NCBI GenBank assembly: GCA_030146365.1
Contig: JASLBU010000101.1
Span: 1-8,543 of the forward strand
Origin: Candidatus Limnocylindria bacterium
Lineage (GTDB): Bacteria; Chloroflexota; Limnocylindria; QHBO01
Reading direction: 5' to 3'
DNA length: 8,543 nucleotides
Shown piece after piece: positions 1 to 6,244 of this stretch. A program made the position numbers and the translations under genes. A model generated the notes under the pieces. That model had not been told where the DNA came from and did no database searches. It saw only the letters and a list, made by a program, of their open reading frames with translations. How positions within the stretch are numbered: position 1 is the first letter of the stretch; each line of letters opens with the position of its first letter.

Positions 1-521
1 AGGAGGAGCGCCACGACCGGTGTCGAGCCGCTCGATGCCCCCATGGTGAAGATGGCTCCGAGCACGGGGCCGATGCACGGCGTCCAGCCCACCGCCACGA
101 ACGCGCCGAGTGCCAGCGAGCGGGCCGATCGGCCCGCGGGCAGATGCTCAGCGCCCACGTTGAGCCGGAGGCGGTCGAGGACCGGGCCGAACACGCCGGT
201 CGTCAGGATGCCGAGCACGATCACCGCGATGCCCGCGGCCTGGCGTGCCTCGGGAATGCGGAACAGCGGCACGCCCACGAGGCCGATGGCGGTGCCCAGA
301 ACGACGAATACGATGCCGAACCCGGCGACGAAGAGCAGCGCCTGCGGCAGCACCGCCGCGCGCGCGGCGAGCGACCCATCGGCCCCGACCGCGCTTCGTG
401 CGCCGGCCGTCGAGGCCTCACCAAGGAAGGCGAGGTAGACAGGCAGCAGTGCCAGAACGCAGGGTGAGACGAACGACACCAGGCCCGCGAGGATCGCCGT
501 CGCGATGCTGACCTCCGTCAT
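1..521 (-). CDS. ccdA: CcdA/DsbD-family thiol-disulfide transmembrane transporter, 3' end missing
   Basis: The inner-membrane protein passes reducing equivalents from cytoplasmic thioredoxin to the outside, usually for apocytochrome c or other extracytoplasmic thiols. The reading frame is open from the ATG at 521 to the window edge (173 codons). It shows the two hallmark cysteine motifs: FVSPCVLALLPVYL near residues 17-30 (Cys21) and GWTPCIGPVLGA near 145-156 (Cys149). Hydrophobic helices lie around 5-30, 60-85 and 96-115. Family members are about 220-250 residues with six helices in two repeats, so roughly the last third is outside the window. The ATG overlaps the stop of the preceding gene as ATGA, and there is no clear Shine-Dalgarno, so translation is probably coupled. 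As last visible gene of a block containing a cytochrome c domain, a role in heme attachment is a reasonable inference. Confidence 0.93.
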   Translation of the reverse strand, partial: MTEVSIATAILAGLVSFVSPCVLALLPVYLAFLGEASTAGARSAVGADGSLAARAAVLPQALLFVAGFGIVFVVLGTAIGLVGVPLFRIPEARQAAGIAVIVLGILTTGVFGPVLDRLRLNVGAEHLPAGRSARSLALGAFVAVGWTPCIGPVLGAIFTMGASSGSTPVVALL

Positions 522-2047
522 CGGAGCGGCAGGGCCGTGAGCCCTTCCCCGGGTTCGACGACGATGGGCTGGGCAATGATCCACAGGCTCAGGACGGTGT
601 AGCCGATCATGAGCGCCACCATCGGGAGCCCGGCCACGACCGGCCTCGAGGGGCTGTTACGCAATGCCATGCGGTGCGCGAGGATGATGCCCACGACGTG
701 TCCCGCGACGATGGCGGCAACGCTCAGGTACCAGATGAATCCGATCGGAATCCACTCGAGCTCGGGGCTCAGCGTCATGAGCGGATCGGCGATGAGGGAT
801 GGCAGCCAGACGGCGCCCTGGATCACCAGGGTGAGGTAGTGCGCGACGAGGTACCCCGCGGCGATGGGCAGGAGCGTGGCGGCATGGGCCCCGGCGGTCG
901 CGCCGTGGCTCTCGCGACGCAGGTGCGCGAGTTCGCGGGTCAGCCACATGACAACGGCGAATGCGAGGAGGAAGGCCCCGACCACCACGGCGAAGGCCAG
1001 GGTGTCGACGAGGAGGAACGTGGCGCCGGTCAGGCCGAACAGCGACTCGGTCGGCGGCAGAAGCGCCCCGAGCAGCGTGGCGCCGAACGCGGTCTCGCTC
1101 AGGCCGTCGTAGCTCACGCCCGCCAGCGCGAGCACGATGAAGACGGCATCGGACCATCCAGCGCCCCGCACCTGCGTCAGGCCGACCGTCCAGGGCCGCC
1201 AGATCGCCGCTCGCTCGCCGTCGTCCGCAGCGACGGCGCATTCCGGGCAGTCCGTGCAGTCGCGCGGATCGCACCGTTCGCCGCAGTCGCGGCACAAGGC
1301 CTCGCTGACTGACACCCGGCCGATGGGCCCGATCCGGCCGAACCAGCCGAGCAGGACCTCGAACAGCTCCGCGTTCCTTAGCCAGGCAACCTGACCGAAC
1401 GCGATCATGCCCGCCAGCGTGAGGAGCGTGTACCGGAGCATGAGTGCTGCGACCGTTGCCGCGACTTCGCCCTCCGGATGGATCAGCTCGAGCCAGATCG
1501 CGACGGCGAGGAGCGCAACTGCCGGCCACCGCGCCAGCCATACCGGGTAGTGGACACCGGCATCCAGGGATCGAACCCCGACACGCTGCGCGACCCACTC
1601 GGCCGCCGAATACGTTGTACGGAAGGGGCTGAACGACGGCCACGGATTGCCGATGAGCACGGCGACGATCGGCAGCCCGACCCAGATCCCGATCCAGAGG
1701 AGGACCGCCGGGAGCGGGGAGATGTCCCCGACCAGCATGCCGACCGCGATGGCGCCGTACCACCACGCGAGCCCGATGAGTCGCAGCGCCCACCTTGCCA
1801 CGGAGGCCAGCCGAGCGGGGACGAGCCGCCGGAACCGGACACCCGGTTCCGACGCACGGCGCTGTGCCAGGGCGGTGACCACGAAGGAGGCCGCCACCGC
1901 GATCGCAGCGGCAGCCAGGTAGAGCCACAGCGGCACCGGAAGCTGGTACGTCCCACCGATGGCATGCGCGGCCGCGGGGCCCGGCACGGCGAGCACGGCC
2001 CCCACGCCCGCCGCCACGATGGCGGCACGCCGGAGGCTACGGCTCAT
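518..2047 (-). CDS. Polytopic membrane protein with six-cysteine motif, function unknown
   Basis: A 509-residue protein of unknown function. The N-terminus (residues 1-27) looks like a signal peptide or first helix ending AAA, followed by His28 in the motif AHAIGG..LPVPLWLY. About ten further hydrophobic segments follow (around 39-60, 88-108, 113-133, 174-190, 197-222, 301-311, 340-370, 390-410, 434-458, 472-494). Between two of them lies a hydrophilic loop with Cys252, 255, 259, 264, 267 and 270 (CX2CX3CX4CX2CX2C), a likely metal or Fe-S site. I recall database proteins with this 'HA.GG...LP.PLWL' start being labelled fenitrothion hydrolase-like; that label is from memory and says little about function here. 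An upstream ATG in the same frame (2350) would give 610 residues, but that extension only shadows the upstream lipoprotein gene. The 2047 start overlaps that gene's stop by 11 nt, has no clear RBS, and gives a sensible N-terminus. Confidence 0.85.
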   Translation of the reverse strand: MSRSLRRAAIVAAGVGAVLAVPGPAAAHAIGGTYQLPVPLWLYLAAAAIAVAASFVVTALAQRRASEPGVRFRRLVPARLASVARWALRLIGLAWWYGAIAVGMLVGDISPLPAVLLWIGIWVGLPIVAVLIGNPWPSFSPFRTTYSAAEWVAQRVGVRSLDAGVHYPVWLARWPAVALLAVAIWLELIHPEGEVAATVAALMLRYTLLTLAGMIAFGQVAWLRNAELFEVLLGWFGRIGPIGRVSVSEALCRDCGERCDPRDCTDCPECAVAADDGERAAIWRPWTVGLTQVRGAGWSDAVFIVLALAGVSYDGLSETAFGATLLGALLPPTESLFGLTGATFLLVDTLAFAVVVGAFLLAFAVVMWLTRELAHLRRESHGATAGAHAATLLPIAAGYLVAHYLTLVIQGAVWLPSLIADPLMTLSPELEWIPIGFIWYLSVAAIVAGHVVGIILAHRMALRNSPSRPVVAGLPMVALMIGYTVLSLWIIAQPIVVEPGEGLTALPLR

Positions 2048-2420
2048 GGACGGTGAACACCCCGACGCCGACCCCACGAGGGTCATCGGAGGCGTGGAAC
2101 TCCACCGGGAACTGGCCGCTTCGGGACGCCGTGAAGGGGATCTCCGCCGTCTCGCCGGCGCGCACCTCGAACGCCGGCACCTCGGCGTCGTAGCCGTGGA
2201 TGTGCAGGATGCCGTCGAGCTCGGACTCCACCGAGAGGTGAACCTCCTGGTCCCGGCAGACCGACGGCGACCCCGGCTCGAGCCCGTCCGTGTCGAGCGC
2301 AAGCGTGACATGCACCGACGGTTCCTCGCAGGCTGCCGCATCGGGGCCATCGGTGGAGACGCAACCCGCGGCGCCGAGGAGGAGGACGGTCAGTGCCAGG
2401 CTCGCGACGCCGCGGGTCAT
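2037..2420 (-). CDS. Cupredoxin-like lipoprotein
   Basis: A 127-residue exported protein. Residues 1-20 form a short lipoprotein signal (MTRG, hydrophobic core, lipobox GAAGC with Cys20). Residues about 56-125 read as a beta-sandwich cupredoxin-like domain: polar beta strand, ILHIHGYD (His73, His75), a segment rich in Gly/Glu, then QFPVEFHASDD (His109). Cys31 and Cys55 could form a disulfide. The usual type 1 copper Cys-X-n-His-X-n-Met loop is absent, so a blue-copper electron carrier is unlikely. The His cluster could bind Cu(II) as a chaperone or sensor instead; this is inference. The reading frame continues upstream to 2483, but the ATG at 2420 is preferred because it places the lipobox correctly and overlaps the upstream stop as TGATG. 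Its 3' end overlaps the next gene by 11 nt. Confidence 0.82.
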   Translation of the reverse strand: MTRGVASLALTVLLLGAAGCVSTDGPDAAACEEPSVHVTLALDTDGLEPGSPSVCRDQEVHLSVESELDGILHIHGYDAEVPAFEVRAGETAEIPFTASRSGQFPVEFHASDDPRGVGVGVFTVHEP

Positions 2421-2947
2421 CAGGTTCGGGCGGCAGTCGTCGCCCGAACGCCGAGGAGCACGCCGAGCGCGAGCAGCGCCCAACCGATCACCACTGGCGC
2501 GCTGGGAACCGAGGACGCGGAGGCAGCCGTATCGGGGGTTTCGCCGCTGCCGGGACTCTCATCCGGCGCGGCCACCGAGAAGGTGAAGGACCCCTCTTCG
2601 GGGTGTCCGTCAGCCGCTGCCGAGGTCCAGGACACCGTGTACTCGCCGGGACCCGTGATGTCGACGGCGCCGCGCATCTCGTTGCGCTCGGCGACCTCCA
2701 GGTCGACCGCCCCGGTGCCGACCTCCGTCCCGTTCGCGTCGGTCACGACGAATCCACTTCCCTCGGGGTCGAGCTCGCCGCCGAACGTCATCACCACCTC
2801 GTCCGGCGGGCCCGTGAGCTCATCGCCGTCGGCCGGGTTGGTGGACGTCAGCTCCGCATGGGCGGCAGCCGATGCGGGGAAGAGCAGCGCGATCGCGAAG
2901 GCAAGGGTGGGCAGGAGCCCCATCCGCAACATCACTCGTCGGTCCAT
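2420..2947 (-). CDS. copC: CopC-domain copper-binding protein, membrane-anchored
   Basis: CopC proteins bind copper outside the cytoplasmic membrane and deliver it to CopD or other partners. This 175-residue protein has a signal peptide (1-29, ending ASAAA) that would expose His30 as the mature N-terminus in HAELTSTNPADG, the classic CopC start. Asp113 and His115 in the ADGHPEEGSFTF motif match the family Cu(II) site, which uses the N-terminal amine and His1 plus an Asp and a His. A Ser/Pro/Thr-rich linker (about 128-150) leads to a C-terminal helix (152-168), so it is tethered, unlike soluble periplasmic CopC. The ATG at 2947 has GGAGG four nt upstream and overlaps the previous gene by 16 nt. 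A second ATG at 2932 would make a TGATG junction; it lacks a good RBS but is not excluded. Confidence 0.92.
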   Translation of the reverse strand: MDRRVMLRMGLLPTLAFAIALLFPASAAAHAELTSTNPADGDELTGPPDEVVMTFGGELDPEGSGFVVTDANGTEVGTGAVDLEVAERNEMRGAVDITGPGEYTVSWTSAAADGHPEEGSFTFSVAAPDESPGSGETPDTAASASSVPSAPVVIGWALLALGVLLGVRATTAART

Positions 2948-5208
2948 CGTTCCTCCAGGTAGCTGACGAGGTGCCAGCGTTCGAGTTCGGTGAGCGTGGC
3001 GGCGAAGGCCGGCATGGCGGTACCGGCGACGCCGTTGGCGATACGGTACGACAACTCGGCGGAGGACATGCCAGCCACCGAGGCGGCGAGCGGCCCCGCG
3101 TCCGGCAGGGTCCGAACCGGACCGTCGCCGTCGCCCGCGACCCCGTGGCACGCCGCGCAGTTGGCCAGGTAGACCGCCTCTCCGGCATCGTGCGATGCGG
3201 TGAACTCCGGCGGTGGCCGATGCTGCTCGAGCTCGTTGGCCGTGGGCTGCGTCGCCAGCGTGACCAGCGTGCGTGATCCGGCGGAGAGGATGCCGAACAC
3301 GGTGGCGGCGACCAGCACGCCGCGGATCACCCGGACGACCACGCCGCGTCGGCCTCTGGCCAGCAAGCCGATTCCGGCGAGGGCGGCCAGCGCCCCGATG
3401 CCGGGCAGCCAGCCCGCGAGTCCCGGAGGGAGAATGCCCCACAGGACGGCCAGCGGGCCTGGGACGCCGAGCCCGGTATCGGGCGGCGGGACCCGCTGCG
3501 GCGGATCCGGTGTGGTGACCGTGACCTCGAACGCCACGCTCTCGTCGAGCGCTCCTGCGCGGCGGACCGCCACGGCAACCCCCCACTCGCCCTCCGTGGA
3601 GAGATAGGCGCCATCGGCCGTGTACAGGGTGGGGAAGGTGGCGTCCTGCTCCAGGTCGACGCGCTCGGTCGGCGAGCCATCGCCGGGCGGTGGCGTGATC
3701 TCGAGGAACACCAGCTGAATGTCGTCGCGCGGCTCGCCGCTCTCCGCGTCGGCCACGGTGACGAGATATCGCTGGGGTCCCGGCGTGGGCAGGTCGACGG
3801 TTGCATGCACGCTCACCGGCCCTGCCTCGCCGAACAGGTGGGCGGGGGCGACGGGCGTGGACTCCATCGTCGGCTGCCGGGCGGCCGCGGGCTGGACCGT
3901 GACCATGGTGGCTGCGACGCTGACCGCGACGGCGGCCACGAGGACCTCCGCACCGACGAGTGCCACCACGTGCGCGCGTCCGCGGCCGCGCAGCGAGAAG
4001 TGGTTCACCGCACCGATCGCCACCGCCACGCTGAGCAGCACCGCTTTCGCGATGAGCAGGTTGCCGTACTCGCTGGCCACCAGATCCCGGGACGATCCGA
4101 GGACGAGCGGTGAGTTGGCGATGCCGGTGAGCGCCACGACCGGGGCCGCAACCATGGCCATCGGACCGTGACGGCGAAGGAGCTGCCGGGCGCCGACACG
4201 GGTGCCGTCGGGACTTCGCCGCCCCGCAAGGATGGCCACGGCCGGCAGGCCGCCCAGCCACGCGGCCACCGCGAGCAAGTGGCCCCAGTCGATCAGGGCC
4301 GCGCCCGGGCCGCCCAGCGCAGCCGCGTGTGCCGACATGGCCATGCCCGCGAGCGCGCCCGCCGACGCGAGGGCCGCGAGGACAGCCACGGCGCCTCCGC
4401 GCGCCCGGTTGAAGGCTCCGGCAGCCAACGCAAGCGTCGCCGTCGCGAAGGCGCCGAGGAGCGCCAGGCGCATGGCGTTGGCGAACGGCGTGGAGCCGTA
4501 TGGCGCCGCGAAGTCCAGGGGGAAGCCGTCGATCCGCTCCGGGACTGCCTCGACGATCGGTCGCGCCGAGAGCCACAGGTACGCGGCGAGCCCGGCGAAC
4601 CCGAGACACGCAGCCGCCGCGACCAGCCACCACGGGGGATGCGCGCCGGCTGCCGGCAGGAGCCGACGGCTGCGCATCCAGACCATGAGGCTGCCGAGCG
4701 CCACGAGCGCGCCGGTCAGGCCGATCCAGCGCGCACCCACGGCCCAGCCGTCCACCGCCGGCGTCGTGGTCAATGCGTCCGTGGCCGGCGGCGCCTGCGT
4801 GCCTGTTGGATCCACGACGAACGCGAACGCCCCGGCCGTGGCATGGCCGTCCACGGTGGAGACGACCTGGTAGCTCACCGTGTACACGCCATCGGCGAGG
4901 TCGGGGAGCGAGACTGTGGCCACGCGCCCGTCGGCATCCACCTCCACCGTCCCCAGTCCCCGGACAACCTGTCGCTGCGCATCCAGCAGCTCGACGATGG
5001 CGAGGTCCGGGTCCACGGGCTCGGTGAAGCGGAGTTCGAGCGTCTCCGGCGCCTCGAGGAGACTCGCGTTCGCGGCCGGCGTCTATTCGGCCAGTTCCGC
5101 GTGCGCCGCAACGCTGGCCGGCACGAGGAGCCACAGGACGGTGACGAGCGCCAGCGTCCCGGCGCGGAGGGCGTGGTTTCGGGTTGAGGGGCGAGCGGCT
5201 CGGGGCAC
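2932..5208 (-). pseudogene. CopC-CopD-cytochrome c fusion interrupted by in-frame TAG
   Basis: Read through the stop, the product is about 758 residues. Domains in order: signal peptide (1-35); CopC domain (36 to about 135) with mature His36 and the Cu-site motif DGHAT (Asp120, His122); CopD membrane domain of about eight helices (156-440); an extracytoplasmic FixH/YtkA-like beta domain (about 464-565); two more helices (583-645); and a class I cytochrome c domain with CAACH (684-688) and likely distal Met732 (GTAMPAF). It could move copper across the membrane and donate or accept electrons, but that combined role is inferred. Codon 42 is TAG (5085-5083), giving HAELAE-stop-TPAAN. The frame on either side is the same. 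The start chosen is a GTG at 5208 with AGAGG four nt upstream, which puts the signal peptide at the very N-terminus. A GTG at 5016 opens a 694-codon remnant lacking signal and first CopC strand, so it is unlikely to be the true start. It may be intact if the stop is a sequencing error. Confidence 0.85.
2952..2956 (-). promoter_or_regulatory. Ribosome binding site of copC
   Basis: GGAGG read on the minus strand, four nucleotides before the ATG at 2947. It lies within the last codons of the upstream fusion gene and decides between the 2947 and 2932 starts. Confidence 0.65.
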
Positions 5209-5212
5209 GGGA

Positions 5213-5217
5213 CCTCT
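5213..5217 (-). promoter_or_regulatory. Ribosome binding site of the CopC-CopD fusion
   Basis: AGAGG on the minus strand, four nucleotides before the GTG at 5208. It supports the GTG start, which otherwise has no in-frame ATG at a sensible distance before the signal peptide. Confidence 0.5.
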
Positions 5218-5250
5218 GCGGCGGGGCTGCCGCGATCGACGGACGGGTGG

Positions 5251-5269
5251 CTCCCTCGAGTATAGGGAG
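5251..5269. promoter_or_regulatory. Inverted repeat over the -10 box, candidate operator
   Basis: CTCCCT (5251-5256) and AGGGAG (5264-5269) form a perfect 6-bp inverted repeat separated by 7 nt. It overlaps the TATACT box and the expected transcription start, where a repressor would block initiation. It does not match a copper-regulator operator that I can name with confidence. Confidence 0.35.
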
Positions 5270-5287
5270 GCTCTGAGGCGGACCGGA
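5259..5287 (-). promoter_or_regulatory. Candidate sigma-70-type promoter of the copper/cytochrome block
   Basis: On the minus strand, TATACT (5264-5259) is five of six to TATAAT. A 17-nt spacer upstream lies TCCGGT (5287-5282), a poor -35. Transcription would start near 5252, leaving a leader of about 44 nt before the GTG at 5208. The weak -35, next to an inverted repeat just upstream (5289-5317), is what an activator-dependent promoter would look like. Confidence 0.4.
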
Positions 5288-5288
5288 T

Positions 5289-5317
5289 GCGCCACACACG
5301 GGAATCGTGTCTGGCGC
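5289..5317. promoter_or_regulatory. 12-bp imperfect palindrome between divergent genes
   Basis: Left arm GCGCCACACACG (5289-5300), spacer GGAAT, right arm CGTGTCTGGCGC (5306-5317). The arms match at 11 of 12 positions. There is no T-tract on either side, so it is unlikely to be a terminator. Its position just upstream of the putative minus-strand -35, and upstream of the plus gene, fits a binding site for a dimeric regulator that serves one or both directions. Confidence 0.5.
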
Positions 5318-5362
5318 GGGCCTTGCATCACCGGAGGCATACCCGACCAATGACATGAAATC

Positions 5363-5370
5363 GAGGAGGA
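5363..5370 (+). promoter_or_regulatory. Strong ribosome binding site of the SRPBCC gene
   Basis: GAGGAGGA lies seven nucleotides before the ATG at 5378. It is the strongest Shine-Dalgarno in the window and suggests high expression of the pair 5378-6225. Confidence 0.7.
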
Positions 5371-5377
5371 ATCCGAC

Positions 5378-5842
5378 ATGGCTTCCGTTGTGGAAAGCAT
5401 CGACGTCAAGGCGCCGGTGAGCGCGGCCTACAACCAGTGGACTCAGTTCGAGGAGTTCCCGCGGTTCATGGAGGGCGTCGAGAAGGTCACCCAGAAGGAC
5501 GACACGCACCTGTTCTGGAAGGCCGAGGTGGCCGGCAAGACCAAGGAGTGGGACGCCGAGATCACCGAGCAGAAGCCCGATGAGCGCATCGCCTGGCGCA
5601 ACACGTCCGGCGCCGACAACGCGGGCGTGGTCACCTTCCACCGCATCGACGAGGAGACGACGCGCGTCACGCTCCAGATGGACGTGGAGCCCGAGGGCGT
5701 CGTCGAGAACGTCGGCACCGGCCTCGGATTCCTGGAGCGCCGCGTGAAGGGCGACCTCGAGCGCTTCAAGGAGTTCATCGAGAGCCGCGGCAGCGAGACC
5801 GGCGCCTGGCGTGGGACGGTCGAGGCCGGACCGCAGCGCTGA
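5378..5842 (+). CDS. SRPBCC-family (START-like, polyketide cyclase/dehydrase-type) protein
   Basis: A 154-residue soluble protein with the SRPBCC helix-grip fold, which encloses a hydrophobic ligand cavity. Seen in order: first strand VVESIDVKAP (4-13), helix with VSAAYNQWTQFEEFPRFM (14-31), strands up to about 103 including KEWDAEIT and RIAWRNTSG, and the long C-terminal helix (about 117-137) ending GDLERFKEFIESR. The WTQFEEFPRFM stretch is typical of the cyclase/dehydrase group common in actinobacteria and Chloroflexota. The ligand is unknown and no catalytic residue can be assigned. The ATG has an excellent RBS and no rival start. The stop overlaps the next ATG as TGATG. Confidence 0.9.
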   Translation: MASVVESIDVKAPVSAAYNQWTQFEEFPRFMEGVEKVTQKDDTHLFWKAEVAGKTKEWDAEITEQKPDERIAWRNTSGADNAGVVTFHRIDEETTRVTLQMDVEPEGVVENVGTGLGFLERRVKGDLERFKEFIESRGSETGAWRGTVEAGPQR

Positions 5843-6225
5843 TGGATCGCCAGGAGCACGTCGGTGGCGGCGGCATGACCGGCGCCACCGGCGATCTCGT
5901 CCCGGATCGGACCGACGAGGCCTTCGATCCCGGCGAGCGCCGCGAGGTGGAGGATCCGGTCCACCACGCGGACCTGACCGAGGCGCAGGGCCGTCGCGCG
6001 CCCGCGCAGCTGGCCGAGGCGGGCGACCCCACGGCGTCCATGCCGACCGGTGGCCCCACGAACCTCGCATCTCGTGACGACGGGTACGGATCCGAGCACG
6101 GGCTGAACCCGGAGGATCCGGCGTATCGCATGGAGACCCATCGGTCGCCGACGCCGCAGACCACGCGGCAGGATGGCGAAACCGTCATCGGCGGCGACGA
6201 GGTCGTGGAGGAGCCGCGCTTCTAG
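5842..6225 (+). CDS. Acidic, lysine-free, probably disordered small protein
   Basis: A 127-residue protein of no family I recognise. It has no Lys, Cys or Trp, only one Ile and two Phe, 17 Gly (13%), and 27 Asp+Glu against 11 Arg, so it is strongly acidic and predicted to be disordered. There is no signal peptide or membrane helix. A patch near 80-96 (DDGYGSEHGLNPEDPAY) looks like the most conserved-type segment. The composition resembles hydrophilins and other desiccation/osmotic-stress proteins, but that is inference. It is translationally coupled to the SRPBCC gene (TGATG) and followed by a strong terminator, so the two form a bicistron. That this reading frame is real rests on the coupling and the terminator placement. 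An internal ATG at 5875 (codon 12) is a possible alternative start. Confidence 0.7.
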   Translation: MDRQEHVGGGGMTGATGDLVPDRTDEAFDPGERREVEDPVHHADLTEAQGRRAPAQLAEAGDPTASMPTGGPTNLASRDDGYGSEHGLNPEDPAYRMETHRSPTPQTTRQDGETVIGGDEVVEEPRF

Positions 6226-6244
6226 GCGGCCCCCGTCCGCGACC

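Larger units (their letters stand above)
5209..5377. other. Divergent intergenic region
   Basis: This 169-bp stretch separates the minus-strand copper/cytochrome block from the plus-strand SRPBCC pair. It contains a -10-like box for the minus strand, two inverted repeats and a Shine-Dalgarno for the plus gene. A TTGCAT at 5323-5328 could be a plus-strand -35, but no convincing -10 sits at the right distance (ACCAAT at 5346-5351 with a 17-nt spacer). No small gene was seen. Confidence 0.7.

Noticed and set aside
121..136. 16-bp perfect palindrome CGGGCCGATCGGCCCG
   Set aside because: It lies inside ccdA, encodes ordinary loop residues, and short GC-rich palindromes are expected by chance at this base composition.
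5083..5085. Genome-wide TAG reassignment or pyrrolysine coding
   Set aside because: TAG is the natural stop of the cupredoxin-like, acidic small protein, Ku and DUF6582-like genes in the same window.
2948..6070. Long minus-strand frame that would extend CopC to 1216 residues
   Set aside because: The extension is an Arg/Pro-rich shadow of the CopD fusion and SRPBCC genes; CopC has its own signal peptide and RBS at 2947.
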